From: Aliiruegeria haliotis
Lineage (GTDB): Bacteria > Pseudomonadota > Alphaproteobacteria > Rhodobacterales > Rhodobacteraceae
NCBI RefSeq assembly: GCF_003003255.1
Contig: NZ_PVTD01000003.1
Coordinates: 360,689 to 424,688, forward strand
Direction: 5' to 3'
Length of the DNA stretch: 64,000 nt
Below the pieces are notes generated by a model. It was not told the DNA's origin, did not search any database, and saw only the letters and a list, made by a program, of their open reading frames with translations. This document shows positions 48,726 to 59,418 of this stretch, piece by piece; within the stretch, counting starts at the first letter, position 1, and every line of letters begins with the position of its first letter. A program made the position numbers and the translations under genes.

Positions 48726-49618
48726 TGTGCGTCCTCCTGCGCGTAGTAGCGGTACAGGTCCTCCAGCCGGGGCGGGGTCATCTCTATGTCCTCCACGGCG
48801 TCGGACATGGCCGCGAAGCGACGCAACTGGTCCATCTTGGCTTCCGGCGTGCAAAGAAGCTCGACCGACGCGCCATTGACCCGTTGCCCGCCGGTATCGG
48901 CGGCAATCCTGTCGGCCTCCCCGGCGCGCGCGCGGATACGCAGTTTTGTCGGCAGTTCCGCCCGGCGCGAGAGGCTGGCCAGCGTGTCGTTGGCCACCAG
49001 ACGTCCCTTTCGGAGGATCGCAATACGGTCGGTCCGCGCTTCGACCTCGGTCAATGCGTGGGACGCAACAAGCACCGCGGTCCCCTGCGCGGCAAGCTCA
49101 TCGATGATCGCATAGAGCTCCATCCGGGAGATCGGGTCGAGCCCGCTGGTCGGTTCGTCGAGCAATGCCACTGCGGGCTTGCCCAGCAACACTTGTGCAA
49201 GGCCGAGCCGCTGCCGCATGCCTTTCGAATAGGTGCCGATACGGCGGTCCGCCGCATCGGCGAGGCCAACCCGTTCGAGCAGGTCCGCCACCGGCGTCAT
49301 CCCCACGCCGGCCAGGCGCGCAAACAGCCCGAGCTGATCGCGTCCCGTGAGTGACTTGTGAAAGCTTACCGCTTCGGGGAGGAAGGCTGTGGCGAGGCGA
49401 GCTGCGTTGCTGCCCGGCTTCGTGCCACCGACACGGATCTCGCCGCCATCGAGCGACGTCAGGCCCAGGATCAGCTTCATCAGGGTGGATTTGCCCGCCC
49501 CATTGTGGCCGAGCAGCGCGACGCGTTCTCCGGCTGCGAGGGACAGGCTTACGCCATCGAGCGTCAACTGCTTGCCGCGGCGCTTCGTGGCGCGGTCGAT
49601 CGACAGGATATCAGTCAT
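48722..49618 (-). CDS. nosF: NosF ABC transporter ATP-binding protein
   Basis: This 298-residue ATPase has Walker A (GHNGAGKSTLMKLIL), the signature YSKGMRQRLGLAQ, and Walker B with its catalytic Glu (AVALLDEPTSGLDP). A C-terminal domain of about 80 residues is typical of NosF. It drives the NosDFY assembly. It overlaps nosD by eight bases and nosY by four. Confidence 0.95.
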   Translation of the reverse strand: MTDILSIDRATKRRGKQLTLDGVSLSLAAGERVALLGHNGAGKSTLMKLILGLTSLDGGEIRVGGTKPGSNAARLATAFLPEAVSFHKSLTGRDQLGLFARLAGVGMTPVADLLERVGLADAADRRIGTYSKGMRQRLGLAQVLLGKPAVALLDEPTSGLDPISRMELYAIIDELAAQGTAVLVASHALTEVEARTDRIAILRKGRLVANDTLASLSRRAELPTKLRIRARAGEADRIAADTGGQRVNGASVELLCTPEAKMDQLRRFAAMSDAVEDIEMTPPRLEDLYRYYAQEDAQ

Positions 49619-50867
49619 CCAGCCCCTCCTGTGAGATCAGGTCAATTTCACGCGGTTGCATCAGGGGGTGGCTGTCGATCACGCCCCCCGGCAGAAGCGC
49701 CGGGAAGGCCGATTGCGACCAGCGCACCAACTGAACCGCAGGTGAGCCGAGCAGCAGCTTGGCCGCCGGCTGTGTCCAGAGTACATGGTCCATGCTGTCG
49801 TTGGGCCTGTAGGGAGCATCGGCGATTCCGTCACCATTCAGGTCATAGGCAGCGAAGTCGGACCAGTAGTTGCCCTCGCCGTTTTCGGACCATTCCACCC
49901 AGCGCGAAGAGACGTATTTCACCTGGGTCCGGTTGCCGATGAACGCGTTTCCCAGAATCCGGTTGCCGTCCGACCCGGCCGTGAAGTGGATACCGATGCC
50001 ACAGCCTTCAAAGTGGTTTCCGGAAAAGGTGTTCTTGTTCGAATTGTAGAGGAAGGCGCATTTCTGCTCCGTTCCGCGCACGTAGTTGCCGGTGATCTCG
50101 CTGTTGTTGGCGTAGTTCATCATCACGCCATGCTCACGGTCGTCGATGGAGACGTTGTTCGCCACCTTGACCCGTTTCGAGAACATCACGGCATAGCCCA
50201 GATCGTTGCCGATGGACACGTTGCCGCTCACCTCGGACTGGTTGGCATACATGTAGTGCACCGCGAAGCGCAGGTCCCGGAACGTGTTGTACCGGAATAT
50301 GTTCTTCTTCGACGAGTTGACAAAGATCCCGTCGCGGCCAAGCCGGATGTCGTTGTCCTCGACCACAGCACCGGGCGCGTTCCAGACATAGACTCCGTTG
50401 CCCCGGGTGTTCATCCGACGATCGGTGCGACCTGTGATGCGGTTGGCGGCTACCAACGCGTCGCGCGCGCCGTGGATGTCTATTCCATAGAGGTTGCCCT
50501 CAAGGACATTGCCCCGCACCACGGCCCGCTCGGCCGTTTTTGTCAGCTTGATACCGGAATCGATCTCTTCATGATCGGATCCCGATCCGATGACGGTGAT
50601 CCCGGTCACGGTGACATCCGCGCCGGTGACCGTCACCACGCTGCCCTGTTCCTGCCCGTCCAGAATGGCGTGTCCCTGTCCGTCCAGAGTGACCGGGTAG
50701 TCAAGTTCGACAGTTTCGCGGTAGGTCCCGGGCCGCAGGCGAAGCACATCGCCCTCCGCGGCCCGGGCCAGTGTTTCAGCGATTGCCCCGGGCCGCACCG
50801 GCACGTCCCACTCGGCCGCGGAAAGCGGCGTGGCAAGCACAAGTGATATGGCCCAGAGCAAACGCAT
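49611..50867 (-). CDS. nosD: NosD periplasmic copper-site maturation protein
   Basis: The protein has 418 residues with a signal peptide (MRLLWAISLVLATPLSAA). The mature chain is a right-handed beta-helix of the NosD/carbohydrate-binding type, with repeated turns such as GNVLEGNLYGIDIHGAR, NDIRLGRDGIFVNSSKKNIFRYN and NSEITGNYVRG, full of Asn ladders. It docks on NosFY and is required for CuZ assembly in NosZ. It starts three bases after nosZ. Confidence 0.94.
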   Translation of the reverse strand: MRLLWAISLVLATPLSAAEWDVPVRPGAIAETLARAAEGDVLRLRPGTYRETVELDYPVTLDGQGHAILDGQEQGSVVTVTGADVTVTGITVIGSGSDHEEIDSGIKLTKTAERAVVRGNVLEGNLYGIDIHGARDALVAANRITGRTDRRMNTRGNGVYVWNAPGAVVEDNDIRLGRDGIFVNSSKKNIFRYNTFRDLRFAVHYMYANQSEVSGNVSIGNDLGYAVMFSKRVKVANNVSIDDREHGVMMNYANNSEITGNYVRGTEQKCAFLYNSNKNTFSGNHFEGCGIGIHFTAGSDGNRILGNAFIGNRTQVKYVSSRWVEWSENGEGNYWSDFAAYDLNGDGIADAPYRPNDSMDHVLWTQPAAKLLLGSPAVQLVRWSQSAFPALLPGGVIDSHPLMQPREIDLISQEGLDD

Positions 50868-50870
50868 CGA

Positions 50871-52781
50871 TCAGGTTGCCCGTGGCTCGACGAACATCCG
50901 GCCGCGCATCTCCATGTGGAGCGCATGGCAGAACCACTGGCAATAGAACCAGTGCACGCCCGGGCGGTCCGCCACGAAGGTGACAGAGGATGTCGCCTGC
51001 GGCCCGACCTCCATCGCGATGCCGAAGTTGGCAAGGCAGAAGCCGTGGGTCAGGTCGTCGATATCATCCATGTTGGTGACATAGATGGTGACCTCGTCAC
51101 CCTGCTTGACCGTGAACTTCTCCATCGAGAATTCCGGCGCGACGGACGACAGGTATACGCGCACCTTGTTGCCATCCCGGATGATCTCTTCGTGACCCCA
51201 GTCCAGATCGACGCCATCGGCCTCGGCCTGTTTGCGCGCATCCTCCCACATCGGGTCGTCGCGCTCCCAGTTGGTGGCCGGGTTGACGATATCTCGGCGG
51301 ACGATGATGGAATCATGCGGCTCCGCGAAGGTCGGGCCATCGTGCACCACTTCCATGCCATCCGACGAGATGTCGATCAGCTGCTCGTTTTCCGGCTTCA
51401 GGGGGCCAACGTTGATGAACCGGTCCTTGGAGAACTTGTTCATCGAGATCAGCCACTTGCCGTCGGCCTCCTTGGTCTCACCCATGGAGGTGGAGTTGTG
51501 GCCCGGCTGGTAGTGAACGTCGACCTTGGAGATGATCGGGTCGACCTCTTCCCCGGCGTACTGCTTGATAGCGTCCTCGATGTTCCACTTCACGACCTGG
51601 CTGTCGAGGAACAGCGTGGTGAACGCATTGCCCTTGTCGTCATAGGCCGTGTGAAGCGGGCCGAGGCCAAGCTGCGGCTCTGCCACGATGCAGGACCGCG
51701 GATCGGCATCCTCCTCGAACAGCGCGTCGAGCTTGGTGACATCCATGACCGACACCGTCGGCGACAGCTTGCCGTTGATGCACACATGCTTGCCGTCGGG
51801 CGCAGTGTTGATGCCGTGGGGCGAGTTCGGGATCGGAATGTAGCGGGTGTACTTCTTGTTGGATCCCTTGCGCCCGTCGATCACCTTGACGCCGTTCAGC
51901 TCCTGATAATCGCCCGCTTCGATACCGGCCTCGATCTCCTTGAGGTTGAAGACGACAACGTGGTCCATCTCGTTCTCGGTCATCTCGGCCAGGTTCATGC
52001 CCATTTCCGAGTTGTAGGAGGTCGAGAAGGCATACTTGCCCTGGTAGTCGCAATCGGTGTTGTCGAGGTTGCCCGACACCATCACCTGCCAGGCGATCTC
52101 CATCGTGTCACCGTCAATCGCGGTGTAGATATTCACGTATTGCGACGGATCGTCGAGGATCTTGCCGTCGTTGACCAGCGGCGCCTCGTGCTCGCCATTG
52201 GCGAAAACATAGCCGGTGCGCGGGAACTTCTGCGGACGCAGGCCGTGGATGTCATGCGCGTTCGGGATCTCGATGATCTTGTCGCATTTCATCACGTCGC
52301 AACGGACACGGGCCACGCGGGTGTTGGCCTTGTCGTTCATGAACAGGTAGCGACCGTCGTAGGTGCCATCGGTGAACGACATGTGCGGGTGGTGCAGGTC
52401 GCCGTTGTCGTAGGTGACCTTGCCGTTGGCGGCGAGGAACTTCTTCGTCTCCTCGGTCAGACCTTCGGTGAGAATCTTCAGACTCTCGTTGGTCTGGCCC
52501 CAGCCGGTGGCAGAGCAGCGGTTGAACACCGGGATCCGCATCAGCTCGCGCATGGACGGCACGCCCAGGATGCGCAGTTCACCGGTCTGGCCCGAAGACC
52601 AGAAGCCGTAGTAGTCGTCCAGCTCGCCGGGCTCCAGATGGACAGAGCCGGTCTGCGCCTTAGCGGGTGTAGCGGACATCATTGTCCCGCCGATGCCGGT
52701 GGAGGCGAGCACTGCCCCCGTGGCCGTGGCGCCGAGCATTCCGCGGCGTGTCATCGCCAGTTGTTTCAGTTTCTCAGACAT
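50871..52781 (-). CDS. nosZ: Nitrous-oxide reductase
   Basis: NosZ reduces N2O to N2, the last step of denitrification, in the periplasm. The 636-residue precursor has a Tat signal ([18 protein letters not shown], twin Arg at 12-13) with probable cleavage after AKA. The beta-propeller domain holds CuZ histidines, including DLHHPHMS and HGLRPQ. The C-terminal cupredoxin carries the CuA motif C614-x3-C618-x3-H622-x2-M625. The length and Tat export fit the clade I enzyme, with electrons coming from cytochrome c or NosR-linked pathways. It overlaps the 3' end of nosR by eight bases. Confidence 0.98.
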   Translation of the reverse strand: MSEKLKQLAMTRRGMLGATATGAVLASTGIGGTMMSATPAKAQTGSVHLEPGELDDYYGFWSSGQTGELRILGVPSMRELMRIPVFNRCSATGWGQTNESLKILTEGLTEETKKFLAANGKVTYDNGDLHHPHMSFTDGTYDGRYLFMNDKANTRVARVRCDVMKCDKIIEIPNAHDIHGLRPQKFPRTGYVFANGEHEAPLVNDGKILDDPSQYVNIYTAIDGDTMEIAWQVMVSGNLDNTDCDYQGKYAFSTSYNSEMGMNLAEMTENEMDHVVVFNLKEIEAGIEAGDYQELNGVKVIDGRKGSNKKYTRYIPIPNSPHGINTAPDGKHVCINGKLSPTVSVMDVTKLDALFEEDADPRSCIVAEPQLGLGPLHTAYDDKGNAFTTLFLDSQVVKWNIEDAIKQYAGEEVDPIISKVDVHYQPGHNSTSMGETKEADGKWLISMNKFSKDRFINVGPLKPENEQLIDISSDGMEVVHDGPTFAEPHDSIIVRRDIVNPATNWERDDPMWEDARKQAEADGVDLDWGHEEIIRDGNKVRVYLSSVAPEFSMEKFTVKQGDEVTIYVTNMDDIDDLTHGFCLANFGIAMEVGPQATSSVTFVADRPGVHWFYCQWFCHALHMEMRGRMFVEPRAT

Positions 52782-54966
52782 GGGCGTTCCCTCCTTCAGG
52801 TTCTGTTTTCTTTGCGTTCGGGTGGTTCGAGGGCGGCATCTTCAGGGCAGAGCCGACCTTCTCGCGCCGCTTCATCTTCTTGATGACCACGGGGCATTTC
52901 GTTTTCGACTGGTAGAGGACCTGGCAATGCAGGCAGTCCACGCATTCGTTCGGGTTGATCTCTCCGGTTGGGTGGATCGCCTGCACCGGGCATTCGTTGG
53001 CGCAGGTCTGGCAGGGCGATCCGCATTCCTTGTAGCGGCGCAGCCAGTCGAACATCCGGATCCGTGCCGGGATCGCGAGTGCGGCCCCCAGCGGGCAGAG
53101 GTATCGACAGTAGAACCGCTCGATGAAGAGACCGGCCAGTAGCAACGCCAGCGCGAAGACCACAAACGGCCAGTCGCGAACGAACTTCAGAATGATCGCC
53201 GTCTTGAACGGCTCAACTTCGGCGAGATGCTCGGCAGTGGGGATCGATGCAAGCGAAACGCCGAACAGACCAAGGAAGATCATGTACTTGGCCGGCCAGA
53301 GGCGCTCATGCAGCCCCCAGGGAAGGGTCCATTGCGGCACCTTGAAGAAACGGGCGATCTGGTTGGTCAGCTCCTGCAACGCGCCGAAGGGGCAGAGCCA
53401 GCCGCAATAGGCACCACGCCCCCAGAACAGGAGCGCGGCGGCGACGGCAAACCACTGGATAAACACCAGCGGATCCATCAGGAATGCGTCCCAGCTGAAG
53501 CCTGCGCGCAATTGCCCGGCCAGCGCCATCAGGTTGACGACGGACAGCTGCGCATTGGCGTACCAGCCGATGAAGAACAGCGTCATGGTCAGATAGCCGA
53601 TCCGGAACCAGTAGAAGACGCGGGCATTCATCGTCGCCTGGAACTGGAAGAAGAAAGTCGCGGTCAGCACCAGAAGCATTGCCCCCAGCACCACAATCTC
53701 GACAGTCTTGTCCCGCCAGATCCGCTGCCAGAGCGCAGATTTTGCCGCGGCTTCGTCTCCGGCATTGTCGACCACCTGCGGCGCGGGTGGCGCCAGAAGA
53801 TAGCGTTCTGGCAGGGTATAGCCGAGGTCGAACGTCAGAAAGACCCGCTCCAGCGCTCCGACAGACCGCTGTACCAGAAGTTGCAGAGTAAACGGCTCGG
53901 CCGGGTCGAACTCCATGTCGGCAGGGATCTTGAAGAGATCCAGTTCCTTGAAGCTCGGCCCGCCAGGTGCGGCGAGATCACCCAGCCGTCGATGCTGCTT
54001 GTCAAAGAAGCGCGCCGAGGAATCGCCCTGGATCAGTTGAATCCGGTCGAAGATACCCCCACGCACGTAGCCCGATCCCTTGAAGGAATAGGTGCCCCGA
54101 CCCAGCACGAGGATCGCGTGCTCGCCTTCTTCCAGCCACTCCACGAGGTTTTTGTACTCGTTGTCCCCCAGCAGCGAGCGTCCGATGGTGGGCACCGAAA
54201 CCAGCGCCATGTGCATATCAATGAAGGTGTCGTCGGAGTCGCCCCGTTCCGGCCGCTTGATTGCGCGCTCATCGCCTGTCGCCTCGAAGGCGGCGTTGAC
54301 CTGCCCGACATCGAGCGTCAGCCGCCGGATTGAACCATCACCGGACAACGTGCCCCAATCGGCCGTCTCGGTCATGGACATGTCGAGTTCGCGCTTGGGC
54401 CCGGTCACTTCCGGCACCAGCCCGCCAAGGCCAAGCGCACGCGCCACCTTGATACCGCCGCGAACGATGGAATCGTCGATCACCATGATGGTGACGGTTG
54501 CCCCGGAGATGATGTCGAGGTCGTGCGCAGAGCCGTATTCCTCGACTTCGGCTTTCAGGTCGAGCCCGGCATAGGATTGGGTGAGCGCCTTCACCTTGCT
54601 GTCCGGAATACCGATCAGCACAATGGGCTCGGAGTGCTTGACCAGTTGCACGCCAGTCAGCACCGCATCGTTGTCGATCGCCGCGACAACGTGGATGGGC
54701 TTGCCGGAATAACCGGTCGTGCCAACGAAATCGGATGTCAGGAATGCCCAGGCGAGCGTCTCGCCACCCTTCAGCAGCGGCGCCACGGCGACATCGTCGC
54801 GTACCGGACCGAACGAATCGGCCTCGGGATGGAAATCGGATGCCGTGAGTTGGGGGAGGAAACTGGCGAGCGTTTCCGCATTCGCCGTGTGGGTCGAAGC
54901 TCCGAGAACGGAGACTGCAAACACAAGGGCCAGGAACCAGCCAGTGAGGGTGCGCTTCACGTTCAT
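52774..54966 (-). CDS. nosR: NosR, flavin and iron-sulfur membrane protein
   Basis: The protein has 730 residues. An N-terminal signal precedes a periplasmic FMN-binding domain with SGATVT at residues 154-159, whose threonine is the expected covalent FMN site for NosX. Six or so membrane helices follow (from about residue 430), with the conserved [12 protein letters not shown] and [11 protein letters not shown] motifs. The C-terminal cytoplasmic part carries two 4Fe-4S sets ([13 protein letters not shown] and [18 protein letters not shown]). NosR is needed for NosZ expression or sustained activity. Its start overlaps the nosC stop. Confidence 0.97.
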   Translation of the reverse strand: MNVKRTLTGWFLALVFAVSVLGASTHTANAETLASFLPQLTASDFHPEADSFGPVRDDVAVAPLLKGGETLAWAFLTSDFVGTTGYSGKPIHVVAAIDNDAVLTGVQLVKHSEPIVLIGIPDSKVKALTQSYAGLDLKAEVEEYGSAHDLDIISGATVTIMVIDDSIVRGGIKVARALGLGGLVPEVTGPKRELDMSMTETADWGTLSGDGSIRRLTLDVGQVNAAFEATGDERAIKRPERGDSDDTFIDMHMALVSVPTIGRSLLGDNEYKNLVEWLEEGEHAILVLGRGTYSFKGSGYVRGGIFDRIQLIQGDSSARFFDKQHRRLGDLAAPGGPSFKELDLFKIPADMEFDPAEPFTLQLLVQRSVGALERVFLTFDLGYTLPERYLLAPPAPQVVDNAGDEAAAKSALWQRIWRDKTVEIVVLGAMLLVLTATFFFQFQATMNARVFYWFRIGYLTMTLFFIGWYANAQLSVVNLMALAGQLRAGFSWDAFLMDPLVFIQWFAVAAALLFWGRGAYCGWLCPFGALQELTNQIARFFKVPQWTLPWGLHERLWPAKYMIFLGLFGVSLASIPTAEHLAEVEPFKTAIILKFVRDWPFVVFALALLLAGLFIERFYCRYLCPLGAALAIPARIRMFDWLRRYKECGSPCQTCANECPVQAIHPTGEINPNECVDCLHCQVLYQSKTKCPVVIKKMKRREKVGSALKMPPSNHPNAKKTEPEGGNAHV

Positions 54967-55436
54967 GTCGCCCTCCCTTCGACCCGGGTTGGCTCCACGA
55001 ACAATATTTCTGCCAAGTCTATTGCCTTTTTGTTGCGGGCTGGAGGTCCGCGATTGTCAGCCCAGAACCGGGCCGGGTTCCGCGTGTGTGTATCGCATTC
55101 GGGGCCGCGCTTCTGGGGTTCCCGCACCATGTGCGTGTCCCAACCGGCTTCGCCCGAAAGGCTGAAACCCGTCACGATCATGCAAAGCGGACAGTCGCGG
55201 CAATCGAAGCAGGGCACGTCGTCGCCCGCGATCTCGTTGCCATCGGCATCAACCCTGATCTCGACGATTCCCGACGTCGAGCAGATTTCGAGCAGCTCTC
55301 CGGCCTCATACGCCAGACCACGCACCGGGAAGATCGATTGCAGGACAACGGACAGCACCAGGACACCAAGAAAACACCGCGGAAGCCACTTCCACGGTTG
55401 GTTCCTGAACTGTCGTAGGTGCGGAAGCGGTAGCAT
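54963..55436 (-). CDS. nosC: NosC, small cysteine-rich membrane-anchored protein
   Basis: The protein has 157 residues with one membrane helix at about residues 20-38 (CFLGVLVLSVVLQSIFPV). Its key feature is a cysteine array C76-x2-C79-x2-C82-x2-C85 (PCFDCRDCPLC), plus C52 and C114. In Paracoccus denitrificans the first gene of nosCRZDFYLX encodes a protein of unknown role with a C-x-x-C-x-x-C motif in the same position. This supports the name. The helix and cysteines suggest metal or cluster binding or redox work in the periplasm. It overlaps nosR by four bases and is the first gene of the operon. Confidence 0.8.
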   Translation of the reverse strand: MLPLPHLRQFRNQPWKWLPRCFLGVLVLSVVLQSIFPVRGLAYEAGELLEICSTSGIVEIRVDADGNEIAGDDVPCFDCRDCPLCMIVTGFSLSGEAGWDTHMVREPQKRGPECDTHTRNPARFWADNRGPPARNKKAIDLAEILFVEPTRVEGRAT

Positions 55437-55886
55437 TCAGCCTCTGTCGCGATCGTGCGATGTTGCGTTGCCGACGTCTTGGACGTCTGTCCGGCAACCT
55501 TCCTTGACTTTTGTTAGGGTTGCCGACGAAAGTCTAGTCGCCGCGGCGGAACATGTCACCCGACCCGTTGGATTTCCGCGCGGTGCCAAGTCCGCAACAG
55601 CATGTATCGCCGACGCCTTTTTGCCCCGCAGTTGGGCGCAAGCCGTGGATCTCCAGTTTGAAGAGCGTCGCTTTCAACGCGTGTTCCAGGGGTTCGATCC
55701 TTCCCGAGACCCTGGATTGCCCCTTCCCGGACACATGCGCCGCAACGAGCGGCGCCGTGTTCGGTAGACGCTCTCTCTCGCATTCGCGGGCGACCGCAGG
55801 ATCGTGTATCGTTCGGGAGCCGACAGCCTGAACCGGACGACGCCCGAAACGCCGATCCCCGATGATGGACCCGAAAGGAGCCGGAC
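55437..55886. other. Divergent intergenic region, nosC / ChaC-like gene
   Basis: These 450 bases hold the promoters of the nos operon and of the divergent cyclotransferase gene. I did not find a convincing FNR/NNR box of the TTGAT-N4-ATCAA form. Inverted and direct repeats are present at 55467-55528. The frames that cross the region have no recognisable product. Confidence 0.5.
55467..55528. promoter_or_regulatory. Inverted and direct repeats upstream of nosC
   Basis: GTTGCCGACGTC (55467-55478) is partly matched in reverse by GACGTCTGTCCGGCAAC (55482-55498), with a small internal bulge. GTTGCCGACG recurs directly at 55519-55528. The position 31-92 bases from the nosC start fits an operator or a leader structure. 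No known regulator site matches this by eye. Confidence 0.35.
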
Positions 55887-56633
55887 TTGACCAAATACAA
55901 GGATGCGTTTGCGCATCATCCGGAACTGCGCGACCTCGTTGCGGATCCGGAAAGTTCCTTTTTCCGGACATTCCAAGCGCGGCGCTTCTTCGAGGACAAG
56001 CCCGATCTTCGGTGGGTTCTCGATCACCTCCATACCGATGACGCACGCGAAGCAACTCGCAGGGATGCGTTGGCCGGCCACGATGGCGATCTGTGGATCT
56101 TTGCCTATGGATCCCTCATGTGGGATCCGGCGATTCATTTCGTCGAGGTCCGGCGCGCGCGACTGACAGGGTACGCCAGGCGCTTCATTCTCAAGGACAT
56201 TTATGGCGCGCGTGGCACGCGGGAGAACCCGGGATTGATGGCCGCGCTTGACCGGGGGGATACCTGTTCCGGGCTGGTGTTTCGCATCGCCGCCGAAGCG
56301 GTGGATCATGAGACAGAGATCCTCTGGAACCGGGAGAAGATCGGTCCGGGATACCTGCCCACTTTCGTGACGGCGGAAACAGATCGGGGGCCCGTGCAGG
56401 CGCTTACCTTCGTGGCGAACCACGACGCGCCGGCGATCTGTCCGGAACTGGACCCTGCGGAGCAGGTCCGTTTCATCGCCACGGGCTCCGGTTTCATGGG
56501 CAGCAGCCGCGACTACCTGGCCAACATCATCGACCACTTCAACGCCCTCGGCATTCAGGATCCCGATTGCCACGCCCTGCTCGAGGCGGTCGATACCTAT
56601 ATCGCGACCACATCGGACGGCGCGACGCCATGA
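55887..56633 (+). CDS. ChaC-like gamma-glutamylcyclotransferase
   Basis: The 248-residue protein starts at a TTG at 55887, with GAAAGGAG at 55873-55880. The ChaC family motif is WIFAYGSLMWDP near residue 70, where the Y-G-S-L loop binds the substrate. R-R-F-x-L (ARRFILKDIYGARGTRENPG) and the later region with catalytic Glu (ILWNREKIGPGYLPTFV) are also visible. Family members split glutathione into 5-oxoproline and Cys-Gly. It stands alone between the nos operon and the M24 gene. Confidence 0.9.
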   Translation: MTKYKDAFAHHPELRDLVADPESSFFRTFQARRFFEDKPDLRWVLDHLHTDDAREATRRDALAGHDGDLWIFAYGSLMWDPAIHFVEVRRARLTGYARRFILKDIYGARGTRENPGLMAALDRGDTCSGLVFRIAAEAVDHETEILWNREKIGPGYLPTFVTAETDRGPVQALTFVANHDAPAICPELDPAEQVRFIATGSGFMGSSRDYLANIIDHFNALGIQDPDCHALLEAVDTYIATTSDGATP

Positions 56634-56837
56634 CCGCTTGTTGACTGAGACCCTGGACCAGCCACCGGCACCGCGGCAGTGGAGCACATCGGGAACAGCC
56701 GCGCGCGGGCCGATCCTGCGCGCAGGCGACGTTACTAACCGACCGAGGCCCCCCTTGCGTCCGCACTTTGCCAATGCCGGTTGGGAGGTACCTTGATGTA
56801 GCTTGGCGTGCCGACACGCGCGCCGCACGGTGGTGCC

Positions 56838-58022
56838 TCAGCTTTTCACAAACAGCTTGCGCTCGACATTGCAAAGCGGCTCGGCGGGACCGTCGTCGCG
56901 GATCAGGATCGTTTCGGTTGTCTCCAGACCCCAGGTGTCCATCCAAAGGGCCGGCATGAAGTGAAACGTCATGCCCGGCTCCAACACGGTCTCGTCCTCG
57001 CTCCGAATCGACGCGGTACGCTCGCCCCAATCGGGCGGGTAGCTGAGGCCGACCGGATAACCCATGCGCCCCGAGCGCTCGATCCCGCATCGCGCCATGA
57101 CGGCCATGAAAGCGTTGGCGATATCGCAGGTACGGTTCCCCGCCCGTGCAGCTTCGAGCCCAGCGGCAATGCCCTCGATCTGCGCAGCCTCGACGCGGCG
57201 CACATCGTCTGGTGGCGTTCCGAGGAAAACGGTTCGGCAAAGCGGCGCATGATACCGGCGATAGCAGCCCGACAACTCAAAGAACGTGGCTTCACCCTCT
57301 CGCATCGGCGTGCCATTCCACGTCAGGTGGGCCGCAGTGGCATCGAGCCCCGACGGGGTGAGCGGCACGATGGCCGGATAGTCGCCCCAATCGTCCCCGA
57401 CGCCAGTGATGCCGGCATGCAGGATGTCGGCCACCAGATCGTTCTTTCGCACGCCGGGCGCTGCTCGGTCGATTGCGGTCCGGATCACATGTTCCGATAT
57501 ACGGGCCGCCTTGCGAATGAAGGCGATCTCGTCGCTCGATTTCACAAGCCGTTGCCAGTTCACCAGCGCGGTCGCATCGACAAGGCCCGCGTCGGGGAGC
57601 TCGGCGCCCAAGACGGCATGCGCCTTGGCCGAGTAATAGTAGTTCTCCATCTCGACGCCGATGCGGGCCCGTTGCAGGCCCCGCCCCTCAAGATGCCGTG
57701 CAAGGTCCTGCATCGGGTGCACGACAGTGGATTGCACGAAATGGTCACCATATCCGAGGATATTGTCGTGCTGCATCCAGCAAGTCCGGCGACCGCCCAT
57801 CATATCCATGTGACGCCCCCACCAGACCGGCTCGTCTTCCATCGTGACGATCACGCCCTGGTGCACGTAGAAGGACCAGCCGTCGTACCCGGTCAGCCAA
57901 GCCTGGTTGGACGGGTCAGTGACAAAGAGCGCATCGAGCCCGGCGGCTGCCATTGCAGCGCGCACGCAGGCAAGACGCCGTTCGTATTCCGCGATACTGA
58001 ACGGCGCGTTGGACGTTGTCAT
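56838..58022 (-). CDS. doeA: M24 family hydrolase, ectoine hydrolase (DoeA)-like
   Basis: The protein has 394 residues in the pita-bread (creatinase/Xaa-Pro peptidase) fold. The N-terminal part has LFVTDPSNQAWLTGYDGWSFYVHQGV, which resembles ectoine hydrolase. In the C-terminal half the two Asp ligands of true metallopeptidases are replaced (FFELSGCYRRYHAPLCRTVFLG), as in creatinase and DoeA, so a metal-independent hydrolase is likely. DoeA opens ectoine to N-acetyl-diaminobutyrate. The next gene is a class III aminotransferase, 22 bases upstream on the same strand, which agrees with this pathway. Other ectoine genes are absent from the window. Confidence 0.7.
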   Translation of the reverse strand: MTTSNAPFSIAEYERRLACVRAAMAAAGLDALFVTDPSNQAWLTGYDGWSFYVHQGVIVTMEDEPVWWGRHMDMMGGRRTCWMQHDNILGYGDHFVQSTVVHPMQDLARHLEGRGLQRARIGVEMENYYYSAKAHAVLGAELPDAGLVDATALVNWQRLVKSSDEIAFIRKAARISEHVIRTAIDRAAPGVRKNDLVADILHAGITGVGDDWGDYPAIVPLTPSGLDATAAHLTWNGTPMREGEATFFELSGCYRRYHAPLCRTVFLGTPPDDVRRVEAAQIEGIAAGLEAARAGNRTCDIANAFMAVMARCGIERSGRMGYPVGLSYPPDWGERTASIRSEDETVLEPGMTFHFMPALWMDTWGLETTETILIRDDGPAEPLCNVERKLFVKS

Positions 58023-58044
58023 TGACGACCTCCCTTCCTGTTTA

Positions 58045-59418
58045 TCAGCCTAGCACGGACGTCACGGCTCGCACCGTGCCCGCCACCACCTGATCGGCTT
58101 CTTCGCGGGTCAGGCAGAAGGGTGGGGCAAACCCGAGTATGTCGCCCTGGGGCATGGCGCGGGCGATGATATTGTCCTGCTCCAGCAGTTTCCCGGCAAT
58201 TTGCGGACCGATCTTGTCTGCGGCATCGAAGAAACGGTGGCCTACCTTGTCAGCCACGAATTCCACGGCGCACAGCATACCCTCGCCACGCACATCACCG
58301 ACATGTGGGTGTTCGGTAAGCGCATCGCGCATCGTCGCATTCAGATAGCTGCCAACCGACCCGGCATTCTCGATCAACCCAAGGCTGTCGAGCAATTTCA
58401 GGTTCGCCACGCCGGCCGCTGCACCAATCGGGTGCGCGGAGTAGGTCCAGCCATGTCCGATGGGGCCATTTTCATCCGTGCCGCGTTCCAGCACCTTCCA
58501 CATCCTGTCCGACACGATGGATCCGGACAGCGGCGCATAGGCCGAGGTCAGGCCCTTGGCGATCGTGATCAGGTCGGGGCGCATCCCGTAGTGGTCGGAG
58601 CCGAACATCGTGCCCAGACGGCCGAACCCGGTGACCACCTCATCGGCGATCAGCAGGATATCGTGACGCTCCAGTACCGCCTGAATCGCCGGCCAGTATC
58701 CTTCGGGCGGCGGCACGATGCCACCGGTGCCCAGCACCGGCTCACCGATGAAAGCGGCGATGGTGTCCGCGCCCTCCCGGTCGATCAGCGCCTCGAGGGA
58801 GGCCACGCATTCTGCCACGAACTCGCTCTCGGTCTGGTCGCGATTGCTGCGACGGAAATAGTACGGCGCGTCGGTGTGAACGACCTGCGACAGCGGAAGG
58901 TCGAACTTCTTGTGAAACAGCTCCAGCCCGGTCAGCGACCCGGTCATCAGCCCTGATCCGTGATACCCCCGCCAGCGCGAGATGATCTTCTTCTTCTCCG
59001 GGCGGCCAAGGATGTTGTTGCAGTACCAGATCAGCTTGATGTTGGTTTCATTCGCATCCGACCCTGACAGGCCGAAGTAAACCTTGGACATATGATCGGG
59101 TGCGCGGTCCAGAACCATCTTGGCCAGGGTGATCGAGGCTTCGGTACCATGGCCGACATAGGCGTGGTAGTAGGCCAGTTCCTTCGCCTGATCTGCGATT
59201 GCCTCTGCGATAGGTGCCCGTCCGTATCCGGCATTCACGCAGTAGAGCCCCGCGAACGCATCCAGCAGGCGGTTTCCATCGCGATCCTCGATATGGCATC
59301 CGGACCCTCCGGTCAGGACGCGGTGAGGCTGATTGCCCCGCGCGAACCCCGCCAGATGAGTCGAGGGATGAAAGAAGTTCTCGCGATCCCAGTGTTCAAG
59401 TTGATCGTTGTGTAGCAT
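58045..59418 (-). CDS. Class III aminotransferase (DoeD-like candidate)
   Basis: This PLP aminotransferase has 457 residues from the ATG at 59418, with GGAAGG upstream. Fold type I motifs are [46 protein letters not shown] (the aspartate) and the PLP lysine in [18 protein letters not shown]. The family covers omega-amino acid:pyruvate and diaminobutyrate transaminases. Pairing with a DoeA-like hydrolase suggests conversion of diaminobutyrate to aspartate semialdehyde. Taurine, beta-alanine or putrescine as donor remain possible. A longer in-frame reading upstream is unlikely. Confidence 0.85.
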   Translation of the reverse strand: MLHNDQLEHWDRENFFHPSTHLAGFARGNQPHRVLTGGSGCHIEDRDGNRLLDAFAGLYCVNAGYGRAPIAEAIADQAKELAYYHAYVGHGTEASITLAKMVLDRAPDHMSKVYFGLSGSDANETNIKLIWYCNNILGRPEKKKIISRWRGYHGSGLMTGSLTGLELFHKKFDLPLSQVVHTDAPYYFRRSNRDQTESEFVAECVASLEALIDREGADTIAAFIGEPVLGTGGIVPPPEGYWPAIQAVLERHDILLIADEVVTGFGRLGTMFGSDHYGMRPDLITIAKGLTSAYAPLSGSIVSDRMWKVLERGTDENGPIGHGWTYSAHPIGAAAGVANLKLLDSLGLIENAGSVGSYLNATMRDALTEHPHVGDVRGEGMLCAVEFVADKVGHRFFDAADKIGPQIAGKLLEQDNIIARAMPQGDILGFAPPFCLTREEADQVVAGTVRAVTSVLG

